A DNA stretch of 64,000 nt from Chloroflexota bacterium (GTDB lineage Bacteria; Chloroflexota; Anaerolineae; Anaerolineales; Villigracilaceae): NCBI GenBank assembly GCA_016213105.1, contig JACRBN010000001.1:1-64000 (forward strand), in the 5' to 3' direction. Each line of letters starts with the position of its first letter. Position 1 is the first letter of the stretch. Shown piece by piece: positions 15,520-24,788 of this stretch. Made by a program: the position numbers and the translations under genes. The notes beneath the pieces are model-generated. The model was not told where the DNA came from. It did not search any database and saw only the letters and a list, made by a program, of their open reading frames with translations.

Positions 15520-17409
15520 CTATTGACTCACCACACAGCGAAAACCGACGTACGCGCCGTAATAGGCGGGGTCGAGCTTGAGGCGAATATCCGTGCGCAC
15601 GTTGCCGCCGTTGCCGCCAAAGGTATGCCAGGAACCGCCGCGCGCCATGCGCTCCCCGGTCTTGGTCAGATCCTCGCGGCCGTCACTGGCATCGTAGGGA
15701 TAGAAATCGAACAGCGAGGTGGTCCACTCCCAGACGTTGCCCGCCATGCCGAACACCCCGTACGGGCTGAGGCCGCTGGTGTACTGGTCGACCGGGGCGG
15801 TATCGCCCACACAGCCGGCGGAATTGGCCCGGCTGCAATCCACCCCTTCACCCCAGGGATAGGAACGGCCATCCGCGCCGCGGGCGGCGATTTCCCATTC
15901 CGCCTCGGTGGGCAGGCGCGCGCCGCGCCATTCGCAGTAGGTCTTGGCCATCTTCCAGTCCACATAGATGACGGGGTAATTGGCGAAGACCGGGTTCTCA
16001 TAATAGGAGCTGCGCGTGGCCGACCCGGACTGCAGGGGACGTCTGCACTCCCGCGCATACACGCAGGCATCATACATTTCATTCGTCACTTCGAATTTGT
16101 CGATGTAGAACGGCGCCACGGTCACTTTGTGGGCGGGGCGCGAATCGGCCTCGGCGTTGTCACTGCCCATGATGAATTCCCCGCCGGGAATGTAGCGCAT
16201 GGCGGCATTCTTGCCGTCCAAGATCTCCTCCGGGAAGGGCGTGAAGGTGGGAATGAGGGTCTCTGTCGGCGGCAGGTCGGGCAGGGGCGTCTCCGTGAAC
16301 GGGATCAGGGTCTGGGTGGGGGGCACGTCCGTGGGCGGCAGGGTGGAAGTCGCGGCGGCGGTGGCGGTCGGCGCGGCGAACATGCCCGGGTTGGCGCTGA
16401 CGAACAGGAGTCCGCCCACCACGCCCAACAACACCAGCGCCCCGATTCCCGCCAGCAGGAAGGGAAACGGTTTTTTGGCGGGCACAAGCGTGTGGGGCAG
16501 GTCGGCCTTGTTGATCTTTCCGGTCATGTGCTCGCGCAGGATTTCGGGCTTGGTATTGGTCGCATCCACCGCGCGGCCCGCCAGCAAATTCTCCAATTCC
16601 TGGACGAAGACCCGCACGCTCGGATAGCGGTCGCCGGGTTCCTTGGCCAGCACCTTGAGCAGCACCGATTCCACATTTTGCGGCAGATCCTGGATATACG
16701 ATTTGGGGAGCGGCAGGGACTCGGTGGCCTGTTTGAGCAGGATGCCGGCCGGGGTGTCGGCGGTGTAAGGCCGATGTCCGGTAATCATCTCATACAGCAC
16801 CACCCCCAGGGAATACAGATCTGACAGGGCTGTGGGTTCGCCTGTCCACTGTTCGGGAGCCATGTAATCGGGGGTGCCGATGCCGGTGCCTGAACTGGTC
16901 AGGTTGGTGGATTCCTTGTCCTTCTCGAACAATTTCGCCAGCCCAAAATCGCTCAGCAGGGGCTGGCCGTCCTCGGTCATCAGGATATTGGAGGGTTTGA
17001 CGTCGCGGTTGATGATGCCCCGTTCATGCACGTATTCCAGCGCGCGGCCGATCGGCAGCAACATGCGGATCGCATCCTTCCAGGGCATGGGTTGGCCGAG
17101 GCGCTCCTTGAGCGTGCCGCCTGGCACGTAGACCATCACGAGATAGGGAGAGCCGTCGTGCTCGCCGTAATCGATCACGCCGACGATGTTGGGATGCGAA
17201 AGTTTCCCCAGCGCCTTGGCTTCGCGCTCAAAGCGTTTCAGGAGCATGTCGATATCTTCCGGCGGGAAGGCCTCGCGGCGGATCACCTTGAGCGCCACCT
17301 CGCGTTCCAGGCGCGGATCATGAGCCTTGTACACCGTGGCCATGCCGCCTTCGCCCAGCAGCGAAAGAATCTGATAACGTCCGATAATATGCCCAATCAG
17401 CCCCGACAT
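15520..17409 (-). CDS. Membrane Ser/Thr protein kinase with extracellular SUMF1 domain
   Basis: 629 residues. Residues 10-275 are a PknB-type kinase: Gly-loop LGEGGMATVYKAHD, K41, DFG in LSDFGLAK and MAPEQW. The catalytic loop reads NRDVKPSN, with N in place of the usual H of HRD; the catalytic D is kept. A single membrane helix near 320-345 (LLAGIGALVLLGVVGGLLFV) leads to a TP-rich stalk. Residues 400-629 are a SUMF1/FGE-sulfatase fold (GGEFIMGSDN, RLPTEAEWEIAARG, GNVWEWT, ARGGSWHTFGG, GFRCVVS) without the two catalytic cysteines of formylglycine-generating enzyme. The outside domain probably senses a ligand. RBS AAAGGGA precedes the ATG. Confidence 0.9.
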   Translation of the reverse strand: MSGLIGHIIGRYQILSLLGEGGMATVYKAHDPRLEREVALKVIRREAFPPEDIDMLLKRFEREAKALGKLSHPNIVGVIDYGEHDGSPYLVMVYVPGGTLKERLGQPMPWKDAIRMLLPIGRALEYVHERGIINRDVKPSNILMTEDGQPLLSDFGLAKLFEKDKESTNLTSSGTGIGTPDYMAPEQWTGEPTALSDLYSLGVVLYEMITGHRPYTADTPAGILLKQATESLPLPKSYIQDLPQNVESVLLKVLAKEPGDRYPSVRVFVQELENLLAGRAVDATNTKPEILREHMTGKINKADLPHTLVPAKKPFPFLLAGIGALVLLGVVGGLLFVSANPGMFAAPTATAAATSTLPPTDVPPTQTLIPFTETPLPDLPPTETLIPTFTPFPEEILDGKNAAMRYIPGGEFIMGSDNAEADSRPAHKVTVAPFYIDKFEVTNEMYDACVYARECRRPLQSGSATRSSYYENPVFANYPVIYVDWKMAKTYCEWRGARLPTEAEWEIAARGADGRSYPWGEGVDCSRANSAGCVGDTAPVDQYTSGLSPYGVFGMAGNVWEWTTSLFDFYPYDASDGREDLTKTGERMARGGSWHTFGGNGGNVRTDIRLKLDPAYYGAYVGFRCVVSQ

Positions 17410-17712
17410 AGATAATTCCCTTTCAATTCAGGTAACGGCTTCCCATTTCATTTATAGCATTGGGAATAGAGGGATGAAAAACATCAGCGCCAATTATACC
17501 CAGCGCAATCATAAATTGCGCCTTTTTAAAGCGGGGAAAGCGCAAGTGGTAGCGTGGGTATTATATAAGCTGCATTCAAGCTTCCCCCCAATTCAGAGGA
17601 TTTTGTCAGACTCTCGAAATCTTTTGCCGCCCCACCCCAGGCGCGAATGGCTGGTCATTGTGCATTCCTGCCGTTTTGAACCATTTGGGACAAATCGCTG
17701 TAAAATGGAAGC
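17410..17712. other. Intergenic region between divergent kinase and lut genes
   Basis: 303 bp with no gene seen. It holds a terminator-like hairpin on the plus strand at 17503-17527 (GCGCAAT / ATTGCGC then CTTTTT) although no plus-strand gene precedes it. A possible minus-strand -10 (TATAAA) for the kinase lies at 17450-17455, and the lutA promoter is at the right end. Confidence 0.6.
17676..17706 (+). promoter_or_regulatory. Candidate promoter for lutA, leaderless
   Basis: TTGAAC at 17676-17681 and TAAAAT at 17701-17706 (19-nt spacing). The ATG at 17713 follows the -10 after 6 nt, so transcription would start at or next to the start codon. Confidence 0.5.
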
Positions 17713-18438
17713 ATGCTCAGCGTACAACTGTTCGTCACCTGCCTGATCGACTCCTTCTACCCGCAAGTTGGCGAGGCCGTCGTGAACGTGTTCCACCGCC
17801 TCGGCGTGGACGTGGACTTCCCACAGGATCAGACCTGCTGCGGACAGCCCAACTTCAACGCAGGCCTGCGCGAGGAGGCCAAACCCATCGCCCAGCACAC
17901 CATCCGCGTCTTCGAGGCTGTGCAGGGCGATGTGGTCATCCCCTCGGGTTCGTGCGCACACACGCTGCGTCACAATTACGCCGAACTCTTCGCGGACGAT
18001 CCCATCTGGCTGCCGCGCGCCCAGGCTTTGGCCGCGCGCACCTTCGAGTTCACCGAATACCTGGTGGACAAACTGGGCGTGACCGACGTCGGCGCCTGCT
18101 GGGACGGTCCGCTCACCTACCATGCCAGTTGTCACCTCAACCGCGGCATCAGCGTGGACCGTCAGCCGCGCGCCTTGCTGGCGAACGTGCGCGGCGCCGA
18201 GATCCGCCCGCTGCCCGAGGAATATGACTGCTGCGGCTTCGGCGGCATCTTCTCGGTGGAACATCCCGAGCTGTCGGCGGAATTCCTCAAACGCAAGATC
18301 GGCAATCTCGAAAGCACCCAGTCCCCCACCCTGGTCGTCGCGGATACGGGCTGCCTGATGCACATCGCAGGCGGGCTGCATCGCCAGCAGAAGACCCAGC
18401 GCGTGGTTCATATCGCAGAAGTTTTGAACAACCAGTGA
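17713..18438 (+). CDS. lutA: (Fe-S)-binding protein LutA/LldE-like, CCG domains
   Basis: 241 residues with two Cys-rich CCG domains (DQTCCGQPNFNAG near residue 42 and YDCCGFGGIFSVEHPELS near 175), plus HASCHLNRG and ADTGCLMHIAGG. This matches LutA/LldE, one subunit of the iron-sulfur L-lactate dehydrogenase complex that oxidises lactate to pyruvate. It is followed after 10 nt by a LutB-LutC fusion, which completes the complex. GGAAG lies too close to the ATG to be a normal RBS, and a -10-like box sits 6 nt upstream. Confidence 0.9.
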   Translation: MLSVQLFVTCLIDSFYPQVGEAVVNVFHRLGVDVDFPQDQTCCGQPNFNAGLREEAKPIAQHTIRVFEAVQGDVVIPSGSCAHTLRHNYAELFADDPIWLPRAQALAARTFEFTEYLVDKLGVTDVGACWDGPLTYHASCHLNRGISVDRQPRALLANVRGAEIRPLPEEYDCCGFGGIFSVEHPELSAEFLKRKIGNLESTQSPTLVVADTGCLMHIAGGLHRQQKTQRVVHIAEVLNNQ

Positions 18439-18448
18439 GAAGTGATCA

Positions 18449-20473
18449 GTGAATAGTGACCAGTTCCGTCAACGGATTCGCGTCTCGCTCGCGAATGAAC
18501 CTCTTCAAGAAGCGCTAGATGGCAACGCCAGGCGCCGCGTGGGCGCGCGCGTCAGCGCCTTCGGCTCCCTGCCCGACTGGCCCGAGCGCCGCCAGCGCGC
18601 CCACGCCGTCCGCGCGGACGTGATCGAGCACCTCGATTCATACCTGGAGCAGTTCATCCACAACGCCCAGACCAACGGCATCACCGTCCATCGCGCGCAG
18701 GATGCGGCGGAGGCCGTTTCCATCATCCTGAAGATCATTGATGATTCACCGCGAAAGGGCGAAGAGAATCAAAAAGACATCCGCGTTCATCCGCGCTCGT
18801 CCGCGTCCCGTCTGGTCGCAAAATCCAAATCGATGATCTCAGAGGAGATCGATCTCAACCACGCCCTCGCAGCGGCGGGACATCGCGCCGTCGAGACCGA
18901 CCTGGGCGAGTACATCGTGCAGCTGCGCGGCGAACGTCCCAGCCACATCATCACGCCCGCCGTGCATTTGCGCCGCAGCGACGTGGCCAAACTCTTCCAC
19001 GAACAACTCGGCATCCCCTACACCGAGGATATTCCCACCCTGACCAACACCGCCCGCAAGGTGCTGCGCGAAGTCTTCCTGACCGCCGACGTGGGCCTGA
19101 GCGGCGTCAACTTCGGCGTGGCCGAGACGGGCGGCATCTGCCTGGTCACCAATGAAGGCAACGGGCGCATGGTCACGACCCTGCCGCGCACCCACATCGC
19201 GCTGATGGGCATGGAGCGCCTCGTTCCCAGCCTCAACGATCTGGCGCTGATGCTGACACTGCTGCCGCGCTCCGCCACGGGGCAAAAGCTAAGTGTCTAC
19301 ACGCAACTCATCCACCGTCCGATGGACGGCCAGCAGCGCCACCTCGTCATCCTCGACAACGGCCGTTCGCGCCTGCGCAATTCGCCGCTGCGCGAGTCGC
19401 TGTACTGCATCCGCTGCGGCTCGTGTCTCAACGCCTGCCCCGTCTTCCGCGAACTGGGCGGACACGCCTACGGCGCGGTCTACTCGGGCCCCATCGGCTC
19501 GATCATCTCGGCGGGACTGTTCGGCAGCGAATACGCCCCGCTGGCGCAGGCATCCTCCTTGTGCGGCGCGTGCAAGGACGCCTGTCCCGTGGACATCGAT
19601 CTGCCGAAATTGCTGACGAGAGTACGAGCAGGTCAGGCCGAGAAAGAGGGAAAAAAGAGGAAAGAGGGTGAGGGATTGGCCGCCCCGCTCAAGCTGGGAT
19701 TGCAGGCCTTCAGCCTGGCCGCCCGCGCCCCGCGCCTGTTCGCCGCCTCGCAGAAATTAGCCGCCCTGGGAACGGGTCTCGTTTCCCCCTTCTCAGCCTG
19801 GATGCGCCTGCCCGCCGTCACGGGCTGGGGCTACAGCAAGGACTTCCCGAAGTTCGCAGGAAAACCTTTTCGGGAAAGATTTGTACGCCAGGCGGCAAAG
19901 CATGCGAAGGTTTTCGAAGCGCGGAAGAACGAGGAAACTCTCCATGCCGCGGAAGAGGTTCTTCGCTCCGCTCAGAACGACATGAACATGGCAATGCGCT
20001 TCACCGAAGAACTCACCGCACTGGGCGGACACGTCATTCCGACCCAAGATGCGACCGCTTCCATGATCGAGTTCCTGCGCGCCCGCGTCGTGGATCGCAT
20101 CCACCTGGAGCCGCACACGCTGGACGAATCCGCTCTGCTGGCGGCGGGCATCACGGTCACGCACGAGCCTGACCCAGCGGTGCGCGTGGGGGTGACAAAG
20201 GCCCTGCGCGGGCTGGCAGACACGGGGTCCGTGCTGGTCGTGGATGGGGAAGGGCATCCGCTCGAAGCGTCGCTGCTGCCTGAGGTGCATCTTGTTCTTT
20301 TGCGCGCCTCCGACATCCTGCCCTCGCTGGAGAACGCCATTCATCTATTGAAGGAAGCGCGCGCTGCGGCAGTCATCACAGGTCCCTCGCGCACCGGCGA
20401 CATCGAGATGACCCTGACCATCGGCGTCCACGGCCCGGGTGAAATCCACGTGTTTTTGGTTGAGAATCGGTAG
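18449..20473 (+). CDS. lutB: LutB-LutC fusion: Fe-S LUD-domain protein of lactate utilisation
   Basis: 674 residues. Residues 50-300 are a LUD domain (GLSGVNFGVAETGGICLVTN). Residues 305-400 carry two ferredoxin-like clusters (CIRCGSCLNACPVF; CGACKDACPVDIDLPKLL). After a helical region, residues 515-674 are a second LUD domain of LutC type (HVIPTQDATASMIEFL, ITGPSRTGDIEMTL, GVHGPGEIHVFLV). LutB and LutC are normally separate, so this is a fusion. Two segments look like genome repeats read in-frame: residues 100-120 (RVHPRSSASRL) and about 504-512 (VLRSAQNDM) at the LutB/LutC junction. A Lys/Glu-rich patch sits at 398-408. Confidence 0.9.
   Translation: MNSDQFRQRIRVSLANEPLQEALDGNARRRVGARVSAFGSLPDWPERRQRAHAVRADVIEHLDSYLEQFIHNAQTNGITVHRAQDAAEAVSIILKIIDDSPRKGEENQKDIRVHPRSSASRLVAKSKSMISEEIDLNHALAAAGHRAVETDLGEYIVQLRGERPSHIITPAVHLRRSDVAKLFHEQLGIPYTEDIPTLTNTARKVLREVFLTADVGLSGVNFGVAETGGICLVTNEGNGRMVTTLPRTHIALMGMERLVPSLNDLALMLTLLPRSATGQKLSVYTQLIHRPMDGQQRHLVILDNGRSRLRNSPLRESLYCIRCGSCLNACPVFRELGGHAYGAVYSGPIGSIISAGLFGSEYAPLAQASSLCGACKDACPVDIDLPKLLTRVRAGQAEKEGKKRKEGEGLAAPLKLGLQAFSLAARAPRLFAASQKLAALGTGLVSPFSAWMRLPAVTGWGYSKDFPKFAGKPFRERFVRQAAKHAKVFEARKNEETLHAAEEVLRSAQNDMNMAMRFTEELTALGGHVIPTQDATASMIEFLRARVVDRIHLEPHTLDESALLAAGITVTHEPDPAVRVGVTKALRGLADTGSVLVVDGEGHPLEASLLPEVHLVLLRASDILPSLENAIHLLKEARAAAVITGPSRTGDIEMTLTIGVHGPGEIHVFLVENR
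18747..18810. repeat. ATCCGCGTTCATCCGCG-type repeat inside lutB
   Basis: CACCGCGAAAGGGCGAAGAG then GACATCCGCGTTCATCCGCG and related triplets. It encodes about residues 100-120 in a region poorly matched to other LutB proteins (inference). Confidence 0.5.
19959..19982. repeat. TGTCATTCTGAGCG-type repeat inside lutB-lutC junction
   Basis: The reverse complement of these 24 bp matches the start of the intergenic repeat at 3065 at 22 of 24 positions. It encodes VLRSAQND at the fusion joint. Confidence 0.7.
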
Positions 20474-20529
20474 CTTATGGCCCCAAATCCAGCAGAAACG
20501 CCGGGTATGGCTGAAACGGTAATTTTTTC

Positions 20530-20558
20530 TTGCACGTTTATTTTATCTGTGCTAAAAT
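20530..20558 (+). promoter_or_regulatory. Probable promoter of the nusA operon
   Basis: TTGCAC at 20530-20535, 17-nt spacer, TAAAAT at 20553-20558. A second -10-like TATAAT is at 20623-20628, nearer the gene. Between them an AGAAGTGGG...CCCAC/TTTTCT hairpin (about 20593-20618) could terminate or attenuate. Confidence 0.6.
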
Positions 20559-20649
20559 GCCGCACGTTGACAAACCGATACTGGAAGCACCGAGAAGTGG
20601 GCAACCCCCACTTTTCTGCTTGTATAATGGAGCATGGAGCAAGAAACGC

Positions 20650-22536
20650 ATGACCAAGAGTGAATTCTCCCTCGCCTTCAACGAAGTGCTGGAGGAAAAA
20701 CAACTCTCCAAGGATGTGATCCTCGGGGCAATCGAATCCGCCATGATCTCGGCCTATCGGCGGGCGGTCAATGCATCCAGTGCGCAGCACGTGGAAGCAA
20801 AGGTCGACTCCGAAACAGGCAAGGTCATGATCTTCGCCGAAAAGGAAGTGGTGGAGGACGTTCAGGAGCAAAAGACCGAGGTCACCCTCGCGGACGCCCG
20901 CAGGGTCAACCCCGAGGCGCAACTGGGCGACATGGTCATCGTGGAGACCACCCCCGATGACTTTGGTCGCGTGGCTGCGCAAACTGCGCGCCAGGTGATC
21001 CAACAGCGCATCCGCGAAGCTGAACGTTCCAACCAAATGGTTTATTTCGAGCGTCAGATGGGCGAGATCGTCTCCGGCGTGGTGCAGGCCATCAACAACC
21101 AGGGCGTGACCGTCGGCCTGGATATGAAGGCCGAAGGCGTCATGCCGAACAACCAGAAGATCCCGGGCGAACGCCTGAAACTGCACGACCGTGTGCGCGC
21201 CGTGGTGCTGGAAGTCAAGGACGCCTCGCGCGGCCCGCAGATTATCCTCTCGCGCGCGCATCGCAATTTCCTGCGCCGCCTGCTCGAAAACGAAGTCCCC
21301 GAAATCTATCACGGCATCGTCGAGATCCGCGCCATTGCGCGCGAACCCGGCGCGCGCGCCAAGGTGGCCGTCTCCGCCACCCAGCAGGGCGTCGACCCGG
21401 TCGGCGCGTGCGTGGGCATCAAGGGTGTGCGCATCCAGGCCATCGTCAAGGAACTGCACGACGAAAAAATCGATATCATCCAATGGGACGTCGATCCCGT
21501 TATCTACATCTCCAAGGCCATTAGCCCGGCCCGCGTCAGCGGTGTCTACCTCAACGAGGCTGACGGCGCGCGCACGGCCACCGTGGTCGTCCAGGAGGAC
21601 CAGCTCAGCCTGGCCATCGGCCGCGACGGGCAGAACGCGCGTCTCGCCGCCAAGTTGACCGGCTGGCGCATCGACATCAAGTCGCTGATCGAGGCTGCGG
21701 GCGACGCACTCCACAAGTACACCAGCGATGCCAGTCTGGCCGCCATGCTGCCCTCGCTGGCCGAAATGGCGCCACAGATCGCGGAGAGCCTGGCCAAGAA
21801 GGCCGAGAACCGCCCGATCACGCCAGAGGAATACTCCAGCCTGACGCAATTCGTGGACCGTGTGGAACGCCGCACGAGCCAGATCAAAGAGGAAGCCGTC
21901 CGCGCCGAGGAGGAGAAGGTTACCGCCGCGCGCGCCGATGTGCCCGCCGCCGCCTTCCAGATGCCGCTCGACCAGATCGGCCTCAAGGAACACGTCTTCA
22001 ACATCCTCACCGAGGCTGGGTACGAAACGGTCGGCCACCTGCTCATGGCGTTCAAGACCGACTCGAACAAGGTGCTTGGCCTGCCCGGCGTTGGCCCGAA
22101 GGCCATGGCCAACATCGAAGAAGTGCTGGCCTCGCTCACGTTCCCCGAGCCTGAACCCGAGCCCGAGCCAGCTCCTGTCGCCGAGCCAGAGGCGACCGCC
22201 GCCTCCGCTGTCGAAGCGACAGAGGCCGTGGCCGTTACCGCAGTCGCAACCGAGGAAACTCCCGCCAGCGAAAAGCCTGCGAAACCCTCCAAGGCCAAGC
22301 CTGGCGAGGAAACCGAGAGTGAGTTTGCCAAGGACGGCGTCTCGCTCGATGAACTCTTCAGCATGAAGCCCGAAATCTTCACCGCCACAGACGCAACCGA
22401 CGAGGAAGCGCGCGATCAGAAGAAAGGCAAGAAGGGCAAGAAGAAGAATGTCGAGCTGGAATTCGATGAGAAACTCGGCGAGGTCGTGGGTCGCAAGCGC
22501 CACAAACGCGGCGACGAGGGCTGGACCGAGGAATAG
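20650..22536 (+). CDS. nusA: Transcription elongation/termination factor NusA
   Basis: 628 residues from [13 protein letters not shown]; the longer open frame upstream contains promoter sequence. Domains in order: N-terminal RNA polymerase-binding domain (1-115), S1 (about 130-200, [20 protein letters not shown]), KH1 and KH2 (about 210-350, [37 protein letters not shown]). A helix-hairpin-helix segment ([18 protein letters not shown]) follows near 475-500, then a long Pro/Glu/Ala-rich tail ending in lysines. The tail is longer than in many NusA proteins. It heads the block ylxR-infB-rbfA. The usual upstream rimP is absent. Confidence 0.95.
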   Translation: MTKSEFSLAFNEVLEEKQLSKDVILGAIESAMISAYRRAVNASSAQHVEAKVDSETGKVMIFAEKEVVEDVQEQKTEVTLADARRVNPEAQLGDMVIVETTPDDFGRVAAQTARQVIQQRIREAERSNQMVYFERQMGEIVSGVVQAINNQGVTVGLDMKAEGVMPNNQKIPGERLKLHDRVRAVVLEVKDASRGPQIILSRAHRNFLRRLLENEVPEIYHGIVEIRAIAREPGARAKVAVSATQQGVDPVGACVGIKGVRIQAIVKELHDEKIDIIQWDVDPVIYISKAISPARVSGVYLNEADGARTATVVVQEDQLSLAIGRDGQNARLAAKLTGWRIDIKSLIEAAGDALHKYTSDASLAAMLPSLAEMAPQIAESLAKKAENRPITPEEYSSLTQFVDRVERRTSQIKEEAVRAEEEKVTAARADVPAAAFQMPLDQIGLKEHVFNILTEAGYETVGHLLMAFKTDSNKVLGLPGVGPKAMANIEEVLASLTFPEPEPEPEPAPVAEPEATAASAVEATEAVAVTAVATEETPASEKPAKPSKAKPGEETESEFAKDGVSLDELFSMKPEIFTATDATDEEARDQKKGKKGKKKNVELEFDEKLGEVVGRKRHKRGDEGWTEE

Positions 22537-22547
22537 TGTGAATCCCC

Positions 22548-22583
22548 TGGTTTCCCGCTTCGTGTGAAGACGGGAAACCAGGA
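22548..22583 (+). promoter_or_regulatory. Hairpin between nusA and ylxR
   Basis: CCTGGTTTCCCG / CGGGAAACCAGG, 12-bp arms around a 12-13-nt loop. No T-run follows, so it is not a standard terminator. It lies immediately before the probable ylxR ribosome-binding site (AGGA at 22580-22583) and could control its translation. Confidence 0.55.
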
Positions 22584-22587
22584 ATTT

Positions 22588-22917
22588 GTGATTAAGGTGC
22601 CTAAGAAACCTGTCCAGCGCATAAAGCATATCCCCCAACGCACCTGCGTGGGCTGCCGCACGGTCCTACCCAAGCGGCAAATGCTCCGCCTCGTGCGAAC
22701 TGCAGAAGGGATATTGGTGGACCCCACCGGCAAACTGGCCGGACGCGGGGCTTACCTGCACAACCGTCGCGACTGCTGGGAGCGCGCCCTGAAAGGCCCG
22801 CTGGCCCATGCCCTGAAATTGGAACTATCCGCGGCAGAACGTGAACGCCTGGAAGGTTTTATGACCTCGCTCCCGCAAGATGAGGAGCGCGGCGGGGATC
22901 CGCATGTGATCGATTAA
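22588..22917 (+). CDS. ylxR: YlxR family RNA/nucleoid-binding protein
   Basis: About 109 residues. The family motif is present (PQRTCVGCRTVLPKRQMLRL, then GRGAYLHNRRDCWERAL). YlxR is a small basic protein almost always found between nusA and infB, as here. The start is uncertain: GTG at 22588 has AGGA 4 nt upstream, an earlier GTG at 22564 lies within the hairpin, and another GTG is at 22597. Confidence 0.85.
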   Translation: MIKVPKKPVQRIKHIPQRTCVGCRTVLPKRQMLRLVRTAEGILVDPTGKLAGRGAYLHNRRDCWERALKGPLAHALKLELSAAERERLEGFMTSLPQDEERGGDPHVID

Positions 22918-23002
22918 CCTCTCGCTCACAGGTCCCCGCCGGTAAATTGGCAGGCCCCAGCCTGGCCCATTTACGATTTGCTATCCTTGAAGGAGGTGGC
23001 CT

Positions 23003-24778
23003 ATGAGCGAAAACGGACACAAGATCGAACTTCCGTACAGCATCGTTATCCGTGACCTTGCTGTAAAGATCGAAAAAAGCCCCATCGAGATCATCAAAAA
23101 ATTGATGACGAACGGCGTCATGGCGACCATCAACCAGGCAGTGGATTTCGATACTGCGGCGATTGTGGTGGCCGAATACGGCTTCGAAGCCGTGCTGGAA
23201 CAGGTGGAGGAGATCGAGCCCGAAGAAGCGGGCGAGGTGCCGCTGTGGCGTCAGATGATCGCCAAGGAGGATGCTGCCGCACTCAAGAGCCGTGCCCCCG
23301 TGCTGACCATTCTCGGCCACGTGGATCACGGCAAGACCAGCCTGCTGGACGTGATCCGCTCGGAGCACGTCGCCGAAGGCGAGGCGGGCGGCATTACCCA
23401 GCACATCGGCGCCTACCAGGTCGAACTCAAGGGCCGACTGCTGACATTCCTAGACACGCCGGGCCATGCCGCCTTTACCGCCATGCGCGCGCGCGGCGCC
23501 CAGGGCGCGGACATCGTGATCCTGGTGGTGGCCGCGGACGACGGCGTCATGCCGCAGACCCGCGAAGCCATCGCCCACGCCAAGGCGGCGCGCGTCCCAA
23601 TCATCGTGGCCCTCAACAAGATCGACAAGGCCAATGCCAATCCCGAGCACGTCAAACAGCAACTGGCCGAGACCGGCCTAATTCCTGACGAATGGGGCGG
23701 GAACACCATGATCATCCCCGTCTCTGCCAAGCAGAAACTGGGCATCAACGACCTGCTCGAAGCCGCCCTGCTGGTGGCCGATAACATCGAGATCCGCGCC
23801 AACCCGAACGGCAGGGTGATCGGTACGGTCATCGAGGCCGAGGTGGACAAGACCCGGGGAACGGTGACCACCCTGCTGGTGCAGAACGGCACGCTCGAAG
23901 TCGGAGACATCGTCGTGGCGGGAACGGCGCACGGAAAACTGCGCGCCATGACCGACTACACGGGCAAACCTGTCCGCAAGGCAGGCCCCTCCACACCGGT
24001 GGCAGTCCTGGGCTTGAACGAGATCCCCTCTGCCGGCGACGTGTTCCAGGTGGTCACGAGCGAGCGTGACGCGCGCGACATCGTCAGCGAACGGCACGAT
24101 ACCGCCAAGGCGCGCATCCAAACCAAGAAGGCCTCGCTCGAAGACCTGTTCGCCAACTTCAAGGCCGGCGAGGCCAGGGAATTGAACCTGATCCTCAAGG
24201 CTGACGTGCAGGGTTCTCTCGAACCGATCATGTCGGAGTTGGAGAAACTCGGCAAGGGCGAGATCGGCATCAAGATCCTGTATGCCGAAACGGGCAATAT
24301 CGGTGAAAACGACGTGATGCTGGCCTCGGCCTCGCACGCCATTATCATCGGTTTCAATGTGCAGGCCGACGTGGCCGCCCGCCGCCTGGCCGAAAAGGAA
24401 GGCATCTCGCTGCGCCTGTACGAGATCATCTACCGTCTAACCGAGGATATCGAGAAGGCCCTCAAGGGCATGCTCGAACCCGCGATCGTGGAAAGGGTCA
24501 TCGGGCGCGCCCAGGTGCTGGCCGTCTTCTCCGCCTCCAAGCTCGGCAAGGTAGCGGGCTGCAAGGTCACCGAAGGCGAACTGCGCCGCAACGCCCGCAT
24601 CCGACTCGTGCGCGGAGCGGATATAATCTACGAAGGCGACCTGGCCTCCCTGCGCCACGAAAAGGAAGACGTGAAGGAAATGCGCACGGGCTTCGAGTGC
24701 GGCGTCGGCTTCAAGAGCTTCACCGACATCCTGGTCGGCGACCAACTGGTCTGTTTCGTCATGGAAAAATCTGCGTAA
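23003..24778 (+). CDS. infB: Translation initiation factor IF-2
   Basis: 591 residues, a short IF-2 with little of the long N-terminal extension seen in E. coli. GTPase motifs: GHVDHGKTSLLD (G1), DTPGHAAF (G3), NKIDKAN (G4) and SAK (G5). It recruits formyl-Met-tRNA to the 30S subunit and promotes subunit joining. It has a very strong Shine-Dalgarno sequence, AAGGAGG, 6 nt before ATG. The residues 1-60 region holds the IF2 N-terminal domain (KIEKSPIEIIKKLMTNGVMA). Confidence 0.97.
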   Translation: MSENGHKIELPYSIVIRDLAVKIEKSPIEIIKKLMTNGVMATINQAVDFDTAAIVVAEYGFEAVLEQVEEIEPEEAGEVPLWRQMIAKEDAAALKSRAPVLTILGHVDHGKTSLLDVIRSEHVAEGEAGGITQHIGAYQVELKGRLLTFLDTPGHAAFTAMRARGAQGADIVILVVAADDGVMPQTREAIAHAKAARVPIIVALNKIDKANANPEHVKQQLAETGLIPDEWGGNTMIIPVSAKQKLGINDLLEAALLVADNIEIRANPNGRVIGTVIEAEVDKTRGTVTTLLVQNGTLEVGDIVVAGTAHGKLRAMTDYTGKPVRKAGPSTPVAVLGLNEIPSAGDVFQVVTSERDARDIVSERHDTAKARIQTKKASLEDLFANFKAGEARELNLILKADVQGSLEPIMSELEKLGKGEIGIKILYAETGNIGENDVMLASASHAIIIGFNVQADVAARRLAEKEGISLRLYEIIYRLTEDIEKALKGMLEPAIVERVIGRAQVLAVFSASKLGKVAGCKVTEGELRRNARIRLVRGADIIYEGDLASLRHEKEDVKEMRTGFECGVGFKSFTDILVGDQLVCFVMEKSA

Positions 24779-24788
24779 AAAAATAAGG

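Noticed and set aside
15220-16824. 534-codon plus-strand frame opposite the Ser/Thr kinase
   Set aside because: Low-complexity Gly/Arg composition and no motif; the kinase-SUMF1 gene is clear.
20530-20649. 40-codon N-terminal extension of nusA
   Set aside because: It contains promoter-like elements and a hairpin; MTKSEF aligns with the NusA start.
20341-22638. 765-codon open frame on the minus strand opposite nusA
   Set aside because: Shadow of GC-rich codon use; no family features, while nusA on the plus strand is unmistakable.
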